A DNA stretch of 64,000 bases from Isoptericola chiayiensis (GCF_013149805.1 NZ_JABEZT010000002.1:124001-188000), one strand, 5' to 3'; counted from the stretch's first letter, positions 52,829 through 63,299 are shown. Notes: a model not told the origin generated them from the letters alone. Numbers and translations are program-made.

Positions 52829-53179
52829 GTGGCATCTGCCGGACACGCCATCCGTGGCTCGCGCGTGGGCGCTGGGCCGATGGGGGAGCAGGAGCGGGGT
52901 GAGGCCGCCCCGCGCACCCAGGTCTCGTACTGGTGCCTCAACGGGCACCAGACGCGGCCCAGCTTCGCCGTCGGCGAGGAGGTGGAGCCCCCCGAGACGT
53001 GGGACTGCCCGCGGTGCGGCTTCCCTGCCGGGCAGGACCCGGCGAACCCGCCGGGTCCCTTGCGCAACGAGCCGTACAAGACCCACCTGGCGTACGTGAA
53101 GGAGCGGCGCTCGCCCGAGGACGGGGCGGCGCTGCTCGACGAGGCGCTCGAGACCCTGCGCTCACGGCGCCGAGCCTGA
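52829..53179 (+). CDS. rbpA: RNA polymerase-binding protein RbpA
   Basis: 116 residues: N terminus MASAGHAIRGSRVGAGPMGE with the basic linker that contacts promoter DNA, a core with cysteine/histidine residues (YWCLNGH and CPRCGF) that can hold zinc, and the C-terminal sigma-interaction region NEPYKTHLAYVKERRS. RbpA is an actinobacterial general transcription factor that stabilises the open complex with the principal sigma factor, which fits the many TANNNT promoters without clear -35 boxes here. GTG start preceded by AAGGTGAGG. Confidence 0.94.
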   Translation: MASAGHAIRGSRVGAGPMGEQERGEAAPRTQVSYWCLNGHQTRPSFAVGEEVEPPETWDCPRCGFPAGQDPANPPGPLRNEPYKTHLAYVKERRSPEDGAALLDEALETLRSRRRA

Positions 53180-53185
53180 CCCGCG

Positions 53186-53207
53186 CCGGGGTGCGTCAGC
53201 GCCCCGG
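53186..53207. terminator. terminator between convergent rbpA and pgl
   Basis: 9-bp stem with one G-U pair, CCGGGGTGC / GCGCCCCGG, loop GTCA, in the 51-nt gap between the two stop codons; likely bidirectional. Confidence 0.6.
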
Positions 53208-53230
53208 GACCGGGCCCGCCGAGGCCGATG

Positions 53231-53986
53231 TCAGCCGCGGTCGGCCGCGGCCGCCACGTCGAGCAGCCACAGCGTGCGGTGCCTGCCCACGGCGCGCACG
53301 GCCGGCACTGTGGTGACCGGGCCGTCGGCCAGCGCCGCCGCGGCGCGCTCCGCCTTCTCAGCGCCTGCCGCCACGACCCAGACCTCCTCGGCACGTCCGA
53401 TCGCGGCGAACGTCAGCGAGACGCGTTCCGCAGGTGGTTTCGGCGAGCCGTGCACCCCCACGGTCCAGCCCGGCGCCTCCAGCGCGGGGTGCTCCGGGAA
53501 CAGCGACGCGACGTGGCCGTCGGGCCCCATGCCCAGCAGGAGCACGTCGAAGGCGGGCGTGCTCGCACCGTCGGGGGCGAACCGGGCGAGCTCGGCCGCG
53601 TAGAGCGCGGCCGCCTGCTCCGGGGTCCCGACCTCGTCGTCGCGGGGCGGCACCGCATGGATGTTCTCGGCGGGCAGGCCCGAGGTGGCGACGAGGTCGT
53701 CCAGCAGCGCCTCGCGTGCCTGGGTCTCGTTGCGCTCGGCGTCGCCGGCGGCCAGGAACCTCTCGTCCCCCCACCACAGGTGCACACCGGACCAGTCGAC
53801 GGCGGTGCGCAGCGGGCTGGCCGCCGCGGCGGCCAGGGTCCGGATGCCGACGGTGCCGCCGGTGAGCACGAGGTGCGCGGGCCGGCGGACCGACTGGACG
53901 TCGAGCAGGCGGGTGAGGAGGCGGGCGGCGGCGGCCTCGGCGAGGACCTCGGGGTCGGGGTGGACGACGACGAGTCGCGTGCTCAT
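53231..53986 (-). CDS. pgl: 6-phosphogluconolactonase
   Basis: 251 residues of the NagB/DevB type: LVLTGGTVGIRTLAAAA, WWGDERFLAAGDAERNETQA and LLGMGPDGHVASLFPEHPA. It hydrolyses 6-phosphogluconolactone, the second oxidative pentose phosphate step. ATG overlaps the opcA stop by 4 bp. It is the last gene of the minus-strand run tkt-tal-zwf-opcA-pgl. Confidence 0.95.
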   Translation of the reverse strand: MSTRLVVVHPDPEVLAEAAAARLLTRLLDVQSVRRPAHLVLTGGTVGIRTLAAAAASPLRTAVDWSGVHLWWGDERFLAAGDAERNETQAREALLDDLVATSGLPAENIHAVPPRDDEVGTPEQAAALYAAELARFAPDGASTPAFDVLLLGMGPDGHVASLFPEHPALEAPGWTVGVHGSPKPPAERVSLTFAAIGRAEEVWVVAAGAEKAERAAAALADGPVTTVPAVRAVGRHRTLWLLDVAAAADRG

Positions 53987-54936
53987 CGCGCCCCCTCGGC
54001 CTCGGCGCCGGCGGAGACGGTCGAGACGCGGGCGAGGCCCTTGCCGATCACCTGCCCGTAGATCTCGTCGGGGTCGAGCCGGCGCAGCTCCTCGATGAGC
54101 GCCTCGGACAGGGAGCGGATGGGCAGCGCCATGTGCCGCTCGGGCTTGCCGGGCTCGGTGATGGTCACGACGCGACCGTCCGGCCGGTCCATGACGATGT
54201 CGCCGCCACGGCGCTCCAGGACCACGCGGGTGATGGCGTCGGAGCCCGGGGTCCGCACGACGGTCGCCGGGCAGCGCAGCTTCAGGCCGAGCCACGCGGC
54301 GAGCAGGTCGAGGGACGTGTGCCCGGCCTCGCCCTCGACGCGGACGGCCTGGACGGGCTCGTAGGGGGGCTGGTCCAGGGCGGCGGCGATGAGCCCCCGC
54401 CACAGGGTCACGCGCGCCCAGGCCAGGTCGGTGTCCCCCTCGGCGAAGGACGTGGCGAGCCCGGCGAGCATGGCCACGGGATCCTCGGCCGTCGTGGTGT
54501 CGGTGATGCGACGCTGCGCCATCGCGCCCAGCGCGTCGGCCGTGGGGTCCAGCGGGCCGCCGGTGGGCCACCACACCACGATCGGCGCGTCCGAGAGCAG
54601 CAGCGGCATCACGAGGGTGTCCGTGTGCTCCTCGAGCGGCTCGGCGCAGCGCAGGACGATCACCTCGGAGGCGCCGGCGTCGCCGCCGACCCGGATCTCG
54701 GCGTCGAGCCGCCCCGCCTTGGCGCCCGCCGGCGCCGGGGCGACGACCACGACGCGGCACGGGTGCTCGTGGCTGGCCTGGTTCGCGGCCGAGACCGCGG
54801 ACTCGATGTCCGCCTCCAGCGCAACGACCACGAGCGTGAGGACGCGTCCGAGCGCGACGGCACCGCCCTCGTCGCGCAGGGAGTCCAGCCGCTTGCTGAC
54901 CGCGTTGGTCGTGGTGTCCGGCATGTCGATGATCAT
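53983..54936 (-). CDS. opcA: glucose-6-phosphate dehydrogenase assembly protein
   Basis: 317 residues: MIIDMPDTTTNAVSKRLDSL, VVVVAPAPAGAKAGRLDAEI, PIVVWWPTGGPLDPTADALG and a C-terminal ELRRLDPDEIYGQVIGKGL. OpcA is required for, and redox-modulates, G6P dehydrogenase in cyanobacteria and Actinobacteria. ATG follows GAAGGAG at 7 nt. Set between zwf and pgl, as usual. Confidence 0.94.
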   Translation of the reverse strand: MIIDMPDTTTNAVSKRLDSLRDEGGAVALGRVLTLVVVALEADIESAVSAANQASHEHPCRVVVVAPAPAGAKAGRLDAEIRVGGDAGASEVIVLRCAEPLEEHTDTLVMPLLLSDAPIVVWWPTGGPLDPTADALGAMAQRRITDTTTAEDPVAMLAGLATSFAEGDTDLAWARVTLWRGLIAAALDQPPYEPVQAVRVEGEAGHTSLDLLAAWLGLKLRCPATVVRTPGSDAITRVVLERRGGDIVMDRPDGRVVTITEPGKPERHMALPIRSLSEALIEELRRLDPDEIYGQVIGKGLARVSTVSAGAEAEGAR

Positions 54937-54964
54937 CGGTGTGCTCCTTCGTCGTGCCGGTGGT

Positions 54965-56506
54965 TCAGGGCCGACGCCAGGTGCGCCCGTCGCGGGCGAG
55001 CATGGCGTCGGCGGTCGGCGGACCCCAGGTCCCCGAGGGGTACGGCTCGGGACGGCCCTTCTTCGACCAGTGCGCGATGACGGGGTCGAGGATCTTCCAG
55101 GAGAGCTCGACCTCCTCGCGCGTGGGGAACAGCGGCGGGTCGCCGAGGAGCACGTCCAGGATGAGCCGCTCGTAGGCCTCGGGCGAGGACTCGGTGAACG
55201 AGTGCCCGTAGCCGAAGTCCATGGTGACGTCACGGACCTCCATGGCGGTGCCGGGGACCTTGGCCCCGAAGCGCAGCGTCACGCCCTCGTCCGGCTGGAC
55301 CCGGATGACCAGGGCGTTGGAGCCGAGGTCGGAGGTGAGCGACGACTCGAACGGCAGGTGCGGCGCCTTCTTGAAGACGACGGCCACCTCGGTGACCCGC
55401 CGGCCCAGCCGCTTGCCGGTGCGCAGGTAGAAGGGGACGCCGGCCCAGCGCCGGTTGTCGATGTCCATCCGCACCGCGGCGTACGTCTCGGTGGTCGACT
55501 CGGGGTTGAAGCCCTCCTCCTCGAGGAAGCCGACCACCTTCTCGCCACCCTGCCAGGCGGCGGTGTACTGCCCCCGCGCGGTGTGCCGGTCGAGGTCGCG
55601 GGGGAGCCGGACCGAGGACAGCAGCTTGATCTTCTCCGCCCGCAGGGCGTCGGCGTCGAAGTCGACGGGCTCCTCCATGGCCACCAGGGCGAGGAGCTGC
55701 AGCAGGTGGTTCTGGATGACGTCGCGCGCTGCCCCGACCCCGTCGTAGTACCCGGCCCGACCGCCGATGCCGATGTCCTCGGCCATCGTGATCTGGACGT
55801 GGTCGACGTGGTTGCCGTTCCACAGCGGCTCGAAGAGCTGGTTCGCGAACCGCAGCGCCAGGATGTTCTGGACCGTCTCCTTGCCGAGGTAGTGGTCGAT
55901 CCGGAACACCGAGTCCTGGTCGAACACCTCGGAGACGACGGCGTCGAGCTCCTGGGCGGAGGCGAGGTCGTGACCGAACGGCTTCTCGATCACGACGCGG
56001 CGCCAGGCGTCCTCCGCGGACTCGGACAGGCCGGACCGGGAGAGCTGCTCGCACACCAGCGGGAACGCGCTCGGGGGGACGGACAGGTAGAACGCGTGGT
56101 TGCCGCCCGTGCCGCGCTCTGCGTCGAGCGTCTCGACGGTGCGGCGCAGCTCCTCGAACGCGTCGGGGTCGTCGAAGCTGCCCTGGACGAACCGGATGCC
56201 CTCGGCGAGCTGCTGCCAGGTGGCCTCCCGGAACGGCGTGCGGGCGTGCTCCTTGACGGCGTCGTGGACCACCTGGGCGAAGTCCTCGTCCTCCCAGTCG
56301 CGCCGGGCGAAGCCGGTCAGTGCGAACCCGGGCGGCAGCAGGCCCCGGTTGGCCAGGTCGTAGACCGCGGGCATGAGCTTCTTGCGGGACAGGTCGCCGG
56401 TCACCCCGAAGATGACCAGGCCGCAGGGCCCCGCGATCCGGGGCAGCCGCAGGTCCAGCGGGTCGCGGAGAGGATTGTGCTCAGCAGTGATCTTGGCCGG
56501 TCTCAC
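54965..56506 (-). CDS. zwf: glucose-6-phosphate 1-dehydrogenase
   Basis: 513 residues: NADP-binding LVIFGVTGDLSRKKLMPAVY, active-site RIDHYLGKETVQNILALRF, and YRTGKRL-like FYLRTGKRLGRRVTE. It catalyses the first, NADPH-producing step of the pentose phosphate pathway and works with OpcA just downstream. GTG 56506 gives MRPAKITAEHNPLRDPLDL, the usual family N terminus, although no strong ribosome site is visible. Confidence 0.96.
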   Translation of the reverse strand: MRPAKITAEHNPLRDPLDLRLPRIAGPCGLVIFGVTGDLSRKKLMPAVYDLANRGLLPPGFALTGFARRDWEDEDFAQVVHDAVKEHARTPFREATWQQLAEGIRFVQGSFDDPDAFEELRRTVETLDAERGTGGNHAFYLSVPPSAFPLVCEQLSRSGLSESAEDAWRRVVIEKPFGHDLASAQELDAVVSEVFDQDSVFRIDHYLGKETVQNILALRFANQLFEPLWNGNHVDHVQITMAEDIGIGGRAGYYDGVGAARDVIQNHLLQLLALVAMEEPVDFDADALRAEKIKLLSSVRLPRDLDRHTARGQYTAAWQGGEKVVGFLEEEGFNPESTTETYAAVRMDIDNRRWAGVPFYLRTGKRLGRRVTEVAVVFKKAPHLPFESSLTSDLGSNALVIRVQPDEGVTLRFGAKVPGTAMEVRDVTMDFGYGHSFTESSPEAYERLILDVLLGDPPLFPTREEVELSWKILDPVIAHWSKKGRPEPYPSGTWGPPTADAMLARDGRTWRRP

Positions 56507-56557
56507 GGGGCCCCGTCTCTCTCGTTCGGTGCGTGGTGCGTGTCGGTGAGCAGCCGC

Positions 56558-57670
56558 TCAGGCGCCGGCGGCGTCCAGACCGGTCTTGGTGGTGGTGAGC
56601 AGCTCGTCCCAGCTCACCTCGAACTTGGACACGCCCTCGGCCTCGAGCCGCGCGGTGACGTCCGCCATCGAGATGCCCTGCTGCTCGATCGCGGCGATCG
56701 CGGCCGCGGCGGAGTCCGCGGTCCCGGTGACGGTGTCGGCGGGGATCTCGCCGTGGTCGGCCACGGCGTCGAGGGTGGCCTGCGGCATCGTGTTGACCAC
56801 GCCGGGGGCCACCAGCTCGGTGACGTAGAGGGTGTCCGGGTAGTCGGGGTTCTTCACGCCGGTCGAGGCCCACAGGGGGCGCTGCGGATGCGCGCCGGCC
56901 GCCCGGAGGGTCTCCCAGCGCTCGCCGGAGAAGACCTGCTCGTAGGCGGCGTAGGCGAGGCGGGCGTTGGCGATGGCGGCCGTGCCGCGCAGGGCGTGCG
57001 CCGCGTCGGTGCCGATCTCCTCGAGGGCGGAGTCGACGGCGCTGTCCACGCGCGAGACGAAGAACGAGGCCACCGAACCGATCGGGGCCAGGTCGTGGCC
57101 GTTCTCCCGCGCCTGCTCCAGACCGGTCAGGAACGCCCCCATCACGGCGTGGTAGCGCTCGATGGAGAAGATCAGCGTGACGTTGACGCTGATGCCGGCG
57201 GCGAGGGTCTCGGTGATGGCGGGCAGGCCCTCGAGGGTGGCCGGGATCTTGATCATGACGTTCGGCCGGTCGACGGTCGCCCACAGCCGCTTCGCCGTCG
57301 CGACCGTGGCGGCCGTGTCCCGGGCGAGGCGCGGGTCGACCTCGATGGAGACGCGGCCGTCGACGCCGTCGGTGCGGTCGTAGACGTCGCGCAGCACGTC
57401 GGCGGCCGCGCGCACGTCGTCGGTGGTGATCCACTCGACGGCGGCCTCGACGTCGGTGCCGGCCAGGTCGGCCAGCGCGCCGTCGTAGGCGTCGCCCTCG
57501 GACAGGGCGCCGGCGAAGATCGTCGGGTTGGTGGTGACGCCGACGACGTCGTGCGTGCGCACGAGGTCGGCCAGGTTGCCGGTGTCGAGCCGCTCGCGCG
57601 ACAGGTCGTCGAGCCAGATGGACACCCCGGCCTGCGAGAGCCGGTGGGTGGGGCTGTTCGTCTCGGTCAC
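56558..57670 (-). CDS. tal: transaldolase
   Basis: 370 residues, the long actinobacterial type. The substrate strand [20 protein letters not shown] and Schiff-base Lys in [18 protein letters not shown] are clear, as is the N-terminal [17 protein letters not shown] 57670 follows AGGAG at 6 nt. It moves dihydroxyacetone units between sugar phosphates. A 34-bp palindrome separates it from upstream tkt. Confidence 0.96.
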   Translation of the reverse strand: MTETNSPTHRLSQAGVSIWLDDLSRERLDTGNLADLVRTHDVVGVTTNPTIFAGALSEGDAYDGALADLAGTDVEAAVEWITTDDVRAAADVLRDVYDRTDGVDGRVSIEVDPRLARDTAATVATAKRLWATVDRPNVMIKIPATLEGLPAITETLAAGISVNVTLIFSIERYHAVMGAFLTGLEQARENGHDLAPIGSVASFFVSRVDSAVDSALEEIGTDAAHALRGTAAIANARLAYAAYEQVFSGERWETLRAAGAHPQRPLWASTGVKNPDYPDTLYVTELVAPGVVNTMPQATLDAVADHGEIPADTVTGTADSAAAAIAAIEQQGISMADVTARLEAEGVSKFEVSWDELLTTTKTGLDAAGA

Positions 57671-57723
57671 GGGGATCTCCTGCTTCGTCGCCGGTACGTG
57701 TGGTGGTGTGGCCATGGTGGCCG

Positions 57724-57757
57724 ACGGCGGTGGCCGGCGCGCGCCGGCCACCGCCGT
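57724..57757. terminator. 34-bp perfect palindrome between tkt and tal
   Basis: ACGGCGGTGGCCGGCGC at 57724-57740 is immediately followed by its exact reverse complement at 57741-57757: 17-bp arms with no spacer. As RNA it is a very strong hairpin 11 nt after the tkt stop; it may end or attenuate tkt transcription before tal. Confidence 0.75.
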
Positions 57758-57768
57758 GGGTGAGGGCC

Positions 57769-59880
57769 TCAGGCCGTGCGGGCGGCCTTGATCGACTCCC
57801 GGGCGGCCGCGGCGACGGCCTCGGCCGTGATGCCGAACTCGCGGTACAGCGTCTTGTAGTCCGCCGACGCGCCGAAGTGCTCCAGCGACACCGAGCGGCC
57901 GTGGTCGCCCACGATCTCGCGCCAGCCCTGGGCGACGCCGGCCTCGACGGACACGCGGGCGCGGACCTCGGCGGGCAGGACGGAAGCTCGGTAGGCGGCG
58001 TCCTGGCGGTCGAACCACTCGCGGCTCGGCATGGACACGACGCGCGCGGAGATGCCGTCGGCGGCCAGCAGCTCGCGGGCCTGGACGGCGAGCTGCACCT
58101 CGGAGCCGGTGCCGACCAGGATCACGTCGGGGGTGCCCTCGGTGTCCTGCAGGACGTAGCCGCCCTTGAGGGTGTGCTCGGCGCCGGCGAACCCGTCGGT
58201 CCCGCGGGGGAACGTGGGCACGCCCTGACGGGTCAGCACGATGCCGGCCGGGTTCGAGGTGTTCTCCAGGATGCCGCGCCAGGCCCACGCGGTCTCGTTG
58301 GCGTCCGCGGGCCGCACGACGTCGAGGCCCGGGATGGCGCGCAGCGCGGCCAGGTGCTCCACGGGCTGGTGGGTGGGTCCGTCCTCGCCGAGGCCGATGG
58401 AGTCGTGGGTCCACACGAACGTGGTGGGGATCTCCATGACGGCGGCGAGCCGGACCGAGGCGCGCATGTAGTCCGAGAACTGCAGGAACGTCCCGCCGTA
58501 GGGGCGGGTCAGCCCGTGCAGGACGATGCCGTTCAGGATCGCGCCCATGGCGTGCTCGCGGATGCCGAAGTGCAGCGTGCGCCCGCCGGGGTGCCCGGGG
58601 AACTTCTTGGTGGCGTGCTCGATCGGGATGAACGAGGGCTCGCCGTCCATGGTGGTGTTGTTCGAGCCGGCGAGGTCGGCGGACCCGCCCCAGAGCTCGG
58701 GCAGGACGTCGGCCAGGGCGGAGAGCACCTTGCCCGAGGCGGCGCGCGTGGCGACGCCCTTCTCCGAGGCCTCGAACTCGGGCAGCGCCTCGGTCCAACC
58801 CTCCGGCAGCTCGCGGGCCGAGAGGCGCTCGAGCAGCGCCGCGCCGTCGGCGTTGGCCGTCTTCCAGGCCTCGAACGCGGTGTCCCAGGCGGCCCGCTGC
58901 TCGGACTGCCGCTCGGCGATCGCGCGGGTGTACGACAGCACCTCGTCGTCGATGTGGAACGACTTGTCCGGGTCGAGGTCGAGGATCTTCTTCATGCCCG
59001 CGACCTCGTCGGCACCCATGGCCGAGCCGTGGATGCCGCCGGTGTTCTGCTTGGTGGGTGCCGGCCAGCCGATGATGGTGCGCAACGCGATGATGGAGGG
59101 CTTGCCGGTCTCGGCGCGCGCCGCCTCCAGGGCGGCCGCGAGCTCGGCGGAGTCCTCGACGTAGCCGGTGTCGCCCTGCGTCCAGTCGACGCGCTGGACG
59201 TGCCAGCCGTAGGCCTCGTACCGGGCCAGGACGTCCTCGGTGAACGCGATCTCGGTGTCGTCCTCGATGGAGATCTTGTTGTCGTCCCAGATGACGACGA
59301 GGTTGCCGAGCTGCTGGGTGCCGGCGAGCGAGGAGGCCTCGGAGCTCACGCCCTCCTGCAGGTCGCCGTCGGAGGCGATGACGTAGACGTGGTGGTCGAA
59401 CGGCGAGGTGCCCGCGGCGGCGTCCGGGTCGAGCAGCGCCCGCTCGCGCCGGGCGGCGTAGGCCATGCCGACCGAGGACGCGATGCCCTGGCCCAGGGGA
59501 CCGGTGGTGATCTCGACGCCGGGGGTGTGGCCGTACTCCGGGTGCCCCGGGGTCTGGGAGTTGAACGTGCGCAGCGCGGCGATGTCGTCCATCTCCATGC
59601 CGTACCCGGCGAGGAACAGCTGCAGGTACAGCGTGAGCGAGGAGTGCCCGGCGGAGAGCACGAACCGGTCGCGACCGACCCAGTGCGGGTCGCTCGGGTC
59701 GTGGCGCATCGTCTTCTGGAAGAGCAGGTAGGCGGCCGGCGCGAGGGAGATCGCCGTGCCGGGGTGGCCGCTGCCGCACTTCTCGACGGCGTCGGCGGCG
59801 AGCGCCTTGACGGACTTGACCGCGCGCTCGTCGAGTTCGTTCCACTCGAGCGGCGACAGGGCGGGGTCGAACGCGTTCAC
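57769..59880 (-). CDS. tkt: transketolase
   Basis: 703 residues: thiamine diphosphate enzyme with [57 protein letters not shown] (cofactor binding) and [17 protein letters not shown] in the pyrimidine domain. It transfers two-carbon units in the non-oxidative pentose phosphate pathway. GTG 59880 ([13 protein letters not shown]) follows AGGAAAGAGG; frames extending upstream lack a ribosome site. First gene of the pentose phosphate run. Confidence 0.96.
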   Translation of the reverse strand: MNAFDPALSPLEWNELDERAVKSVKALAADAVEKCGSGHPGTAISLAPAAYLLFQKTMRHDPSDPHWVGRDRFVLSAGHSSLTLYLQLFLAGYGMEMDDIAALRTFNSQTPGHPEYGHTPGVEITTGPLGQGIASSVGMAYAARRERALLDPDAAAGTSPFDHHVYVIASDGDLQEGVSSEASSLAGTQQLGNLVVIWDDNKISIEDDTEIAFTEDVLARYEAYGWHVQRVDWTQGDTGYVEDSAELAAALEAARAETGKPSIIALRTIIGWPAPTKQNTGGIHGSAMGADEVAGMKKILDLDPDKSFHIDDEVLSYTRAIAERQSEQRAAWDTAFEAWKTANADGAALLERLSARELPEGWTEALPEFEASEKGVATRAASGKVLSALADVLPELWGGSADLAGSNNTTMDGEPSFIPIEHATKKFPGHPGGRTLHFGIREHAMGAILNGIVLHGLTRPYGGTFLQFSDYMRASVRLAAVMEIPTTFVWTHDSIGLGEDGPTHQPVEHLAALRAIPGLDVVRPADANETAWAWRGILENTSNPAGIVLTRQGVPTFPRGTDGFAGAEHTLKGGYVLQDTEGTPDVILVGTGSEVQLAVQARELLAADGISARVVSMPSREWFDRQDAAYRASVLPAEVRARVSVEAGVAQGWREIVGDHGRSVSLEHFGASADYKTLYREFGITAEAVAAAARESIKAARTA

Positions 59881-60029
59881 GAATGCCTCTTTCCTGCCCG
59901 AGGCGCTGCCCCGGGTTGTGTGCTGCTGGGCCGGTGCCGGCACGGCTGCGCTCACGCGGGGAGAGCGTCCGCCGGGCGCAGCGGGGAACCGGTGCGCGCG
60001 ACGGCACCGGTGCCTTGCGGTTCGTCTCC

Positions 60030-60035
60030 ACACTA
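60030..60035 (-). promoter_or_regulatory. -10 box of tkt
   Basis: TAGTGT on the minus strand; predicted start near 60023, giving a leader of about 143 nt. Confidence 0.5.
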
Positions 60036-60199
60036 GCCGGGTGGGCCGTCGTCCGCGTTCACGACGGCGGAACGTCCCACGATGTGAGCGTTCGACAGGG
60101 CGCGGTGGCGGGCTTCGCGGGGCTGCGCCGTCGAGCCGACGCGGTGTTCGTCACAGCACGTGGGCGGGTGTTGCGGACGTGCGGGCGCTTCGCGCGGCG

Positions 60200-60205
60200 T
60201 ACGAT
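60200..60205 (+). promoter_or_regulatory. -10 box of ctaB
   Basis: TACGAT on the plus strand, 46 nt before the ctaB GTG; predicted start near 60212. Confidence 0.5.
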
Positions 60206-60251
60206 GGGCCGGACCCCCACCAGCCGACCGTCGAACAGGACCAGGACGCGC

Positions 60252-61217
60252 GTGAGCACCCCCAGCCACCCGACGACGACCTCGTCGACGCCGACCCGTG
60301 CCGCCGTCCACCGGCCCGCCTCCCGATCCGGTGGCTGGCGCGACCGCGTCGGCGCGTACGTCGCGCTGACCAAGCCGCGGATCATCGAGCTGCTGCTGGT
60401 CACGACCGTGCCGACGATGATCCTCGCCGAGCGCGGGCTGCCGGACCTGTGGCTCGTCGTCACCACGCTCGTGGGCGGTGCGCTGGCCGCGGCGTCGGCG
60501 AACGCGTTCAACTGTTACCTGGACCGGGACATCGACGAGCTGATGAACCGGACCAAGCGGCGTCCCCTGGTCACCGGGGAGATCCGGCCCCGCGACGCGC
60601 TGGTCTTCGCCACGGCCCTCGGCGTCGTCTCGCTGGTGTGGTTCGCCTGGCTCGTCAACGTCGCCGCCGCGTGGCTGACCTTCGCGGCGATCGCGATCTA
60701 CGTGGTCGGTTACACGATGATCCTCAAGCGGCGCACGTCGCAGAACATCGTGTGGGGCGGCATCGCCGGGTGCATGCCGGTGTTCATCGGCTGGGCCGCG
60801 GTGACGGAGTCCCTCAGCTGGGCGGCCGTCGCGCTGTTCGGCGTCATCTTCTTCTGGACGCCCCCGCACTACTGGCCGCTGTCGGTCAAGTTCAAGAAGG
60901 ACTACGCCACGGCCGGCGTGCCCATGCTCCCGGTCGTCGCGTCGGACCGCCGGGTCGCCACCGAGATGGTCGGGCACACGGTGGCGATGATCGCCTGCTC
61001 CCTGGCGCTGGTGCCGCTGGCGGGCATGACGTGGGTGTACACGCTCGTCGCCGCCGGCCTGGGCGGCTGGTTCCTGTGGCTGACCGTCGCGATGCTGCGC
61101 AAGGCCCGGGGGAGCACGCGGGGCGGCCCCGGCGCGATGAAGGTCTTCCACGCCTCGATCACCTACCTCACGCTGCTGTTCGTCGCCGTCGCGGTCGACG
61201 TCTTCCTGCCGTTCTGA
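60252..61217 (+). CDS. ctaB: protoheme IX farnesyltransferase (heme O synthase)
   Basis: 321-residue UbiA-type membrane enzyme with about nine helices. The Asp-rich substrate motif is [18 protein letters not shown], the second conserved region [11 protein letters not shown], then [19 protein letters not shown]. It adds a farnesyl chain to heme B to make heme O for cytochrome oxidase. GTG 60252 has AGGACC-type purines upstream. Divergent from tkt, the standard actinobacterial layout. Confidence 0.95.
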   Translation: MSTPSHPTTTSSTPTRAAVHRPASRSGGWRDRVGAYVALTKPRIIELLLVTTVPTMILAERGLPDLWLVVTTLVGGALAAASANAFNCYLDRDIDELMNRTKRRPLVTGEIRPRDALVFATALGVVSLVWFAWLVNVAAAWLTFAAIAIYVVGYTMILKRRTSQNIVWGGIAGCMPVFIGWAAVTESLSWAAVALFGVIFFWTPPHYWPLSVKFKKDYATAGVPMLPVVASDRRVATEMVGHTVAMIACSLALVPLAGMTWVYTLVAAGLGGWFLWLTVAMLRKARGSTRGGPGAMKVFHASITYLTLLFVAVAVDVFLPF

Positions 61218-61307
61218 GCGCGGGACCTGGGTCGGGCGCGGCGGCGTGCGCCCGACGCGCGCCGCACCTGCGCCCGTCCCACCCGCGACCCGGGGCATGA
61301 TGGGCGG

Positions 61308-62273
61308 GTGACCACCACCGCCGAGGACCGGACCGACGTCGACGAGTCCGGCGTCGGAGTCGCGCTGCGCGACTACCTGGCGCACCTGCGGGTCGAGCGC
61401 GGGCTGTCGACCAACACCGTGTCCGCCTACCGCCGCGACCTGGCGCGCTACGCCGCCTACCTCGCCGCGGTCGGTCGCGGGTCGCTCGCCGAGGTCTCCG
61501 AGGCCGACGTCGAGGCCTATCTCGCCGCCGTGCGCCAGGGTGACGACGGCGGACGGCCGCTGTCGCCGTCGTCGTGCGCCCGGGCGCTGGCCGCGGTGCG
61601 CGGCTGGCACCGCTTCGCCCAGGCCGAGGGGATCGCCGTCGAGGACCCGACGCGCGAGGTCGCGGCACCCTCGCAGACACGTCGCCTGCCGCACGCGCTG
61701 AGCATCGACGCGGTGGGACGGCTCCTCGACGCGGCGTCCGCGGGGGACGGGCCGACCTCCCTGCGGGACCGTGCCCTGCTGGAGCTGCTGTACTCGACGG
61801 GCGGACGGATCAGCGAGATCGTCGGGCTGGACGTCGACGACGTGGGTGCCGACGCCGCGGTGCGACTGTTCGGCAAGGGTGGCAAGGAGCGTGTGGTGCC
61901 CGTGGGGTCGTACGCACGCGAGGCCGTGGAGGCCTACCTCGTGCGGGCCCGGCCCGTGCTGGCCTCCGCCGGCAGCGCCCGGGGCCGCTCCACGCCCGCG
62001 CTGTTCCTCAACACGCGCGGCAACCGGCTGTCCCGGCAGAGCGCATGGGCCGTGCTCGGCACCGCCGCGGAGCGCGCCGGCCTGGCCGAGCACGTGTCCC
62101 CGCACACCCTGCGGCACTCCTTCGCCACCCACCTGCTCGCCGGCGGCGCCGACGTGCGCGTGGTCCAGGAGCTGCTCGGGCACGCCTCGGTGACCACCAC
62201 GCAGATCTACACGATGGTGACCCCCGAGGCGTTGCGGGAGGTCTACGCCGCGGCGCACCCGCGCGCGCTGTAG
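61308..62273 (+). CDS. xerD: tyrosine recombinase XerD
   Basis: 321 residues: N-terminal SAM-like DNA-binding domain ([20 protein letters not shown]) and catalytic domain with Arg in [12 protein letters not shown], Lys in [11 protein letters not shown], His-x-x-Arg in [17 protein letters not shown], His in [10 protein letters not shown] and nucleophile Tyr in [10 protein letters not shown]. It resolves chromosome dimers at dif with XerC. A neighbouring parA and scpA, both segregation genes, support housekeeping XerD over a mobile-element integrase. Confidence 0.95.
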   Translation: MTTTAEDRTDVDESGVGVALRDYLAHLRVERGLSTNTVSAYRRDLARYAAYLAAVGRGSLAEVSEADVEAYLAAVRQGDDGGRPLSPSSCARALAAVRGWHRFAQAEGIAVEDPTREVAAPSQTRRLPHALSIDAVGRLLDAASAGDGPTSLRDRALLELLYSTGGRISEIVGLDVDDVGADAAVRLFGKGGKERVVPVGSYAREAVEAYLVRARPVLASAGSARGRSTPALFLNTRGNRLSRQSAWAVLGTAAERAGLAEHVSPHTLRHSFATHLLAGGADVRVVQELLGHASVTTTQIYTMVTPEALREVYAAAHPRAL

Positions 62274-62345
62274 CGATCGCGCGGATCGTGCCGGCGAACC
62301 ACGCCGCGCCGTGCGAGGGGTCCCGGTCCGGCAGCGGCCCCGGTG

Positions 62346-62351
62346 TAGCGT
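62346..62351 (+). promoter_or_regulatory. -10 box of parA-scpA
   Basis: TAGCGT in the xerD-parA gap; predicted start near 62358, about 30 nt before parA, with GGGGGGAG serving as ribosome site. Confidence 0.5.
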
Positions 62352-62387
62352 GACGGACGTGAACGACGCACCCGGGGGGAGCGACAG

Positions 62388-63299
62388 ATGACGCAGCCGG
62401 CGACCGCCGAGAGCACGTTGCCCGGGATCCCGGGCCGCGAGGCGAACGACGACGGACCCGCGACCGACGTGGTCGGACGGACCCTGCCCGACTACCCCGC
62501 TCCCGCCCCGCTGGCCGACCACGGCCCGGCGCGGGTGGTGGCGATGTGCAACCAGAAGGGCGGCGTCGGCAAGACGACGACCACCATCAACCTCGGCGCC
62601 GCGCTGGCCGAGTGCGGGCGCAAGGTGCTGCTCGTCGACTTCGACCCGCAGGGCGCCGCCTCCGTCGGTGTCGGGGTGAGCCCGCACGACCTCGACCTGA
62701 GCGTCTACAACCTGATCATGGAGCGTGACGTCGAGCTGGCCGACGTCGTGCGTCCCACCCGCATCGACGGCCTCGACGTCGTGCCGGCCAACATCGACCT
62801 GTCCGCCGCCGAGGTCCAGCTCGTCGGAGAGGTGGCCCGCGAGTCGGTGCTGTCGCGCGCCCTGCGTCCCGCGCTCGACGAGTACGACCTCGTCCTGGTG
62901 GACTGCCAGCCCTCGCTCGGCCTGCTGACGGTCAATGCGCTCACCGCCGCGAACGGCGTGCTCATCCCGCTCGAGTGCGAGTTCTTCGCGCTGCGCGGCG
63001 TCGCCCTGCTCGTCGAGACCATCGACAAGGTGCGCGACCGGCTCAACCCCGACCTCGCCGTGGACGGCATCCTGCCGACCATGTTCGACTCGCGCACCCT
63101 GCACTCGCGCGAGGTCGTCCAGCGCGTGCACGAGGCCTTCGGCGACACGCTGCTGCACACCGTCATCGGGCGGACGGTCAAGTTCCCGGACGCCTCCGTG
63201 GCGGCCGAGCCGATCACCGCCTACGCCCCGTCGCACGCCGGTGCGGCCGCCTACCGGCACCTGGCCCGGGAGCTCGTGGCTCGTGGCAGCTCCCGCTGA
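62388..63299 (+). CDS. parA: ParA-family ATPase (segregation)
   Basis: 303 residues with a deviant Walker A, CNQKGGVGKTTTTINLGAAL, preceded by a 50-residue disordered N terminus; then VLLVDFDPQGAASVGVG and LVLVDCQPSLGLLTVNAL. No parB partner follows; instead it is coupled to scpA, the arrangement of the second chromosomal ParA (Soj-like) of Actinobacteria. ATG after GGGGGGAGCGAC. Function in chromosome organisation is inferred from context. Confidence 0.92.
   Translation: MTQPATAESTLPGIPGREANDDGPATDVVGRTLPDYPAPAPLADHGPARVVAMCNQKGGVGKTTTTINLGAALAECGRKVLLVDFDPQGAASVGVGVSPHDLDLSVYNLIMERDVELADVVRPTRIDGLDVVPANIDLSAAEVQLVGEVARESVLSRALRPALDEYDLVLVDCQPSLGLLTVNALTAANGVLIPLECEFFALRGVALLVETIDKVRDRLNPDLAVDGILPTMFDSRTLHSREVVQRVHEAFGDTLLHTVIGRTVKFPDASVAAEPITAYAPSHAGAAAYRHLARELVARGSSR

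Larger units (their letters stand above)
59881..60251. other. divergent tkt / ctaB intergenic region
   Basis: 371 nt without a credible gene. It holds the tkt promoter (minus), a roughly 140-nt tkt leader containing the palindrome GGCACCGGTGCC (60003-60014), and the ctaB promoter (plus). No riboswitch class was recognised. Confidence 0.6.

Noticed and set aside
56558-60031. 1157-codon minus-strand frame across tal and tkt
   Set aside because: Only the tal part from 57670 is coding; upstream it runs in the wrong frame through tkt.
61308-62273. XerD as integrase of a mobile element
   Set aside because: No att-like repeats, no phage or plasmid genes, base composition like the surroundings, and neighbours are chromosome segregation genes.
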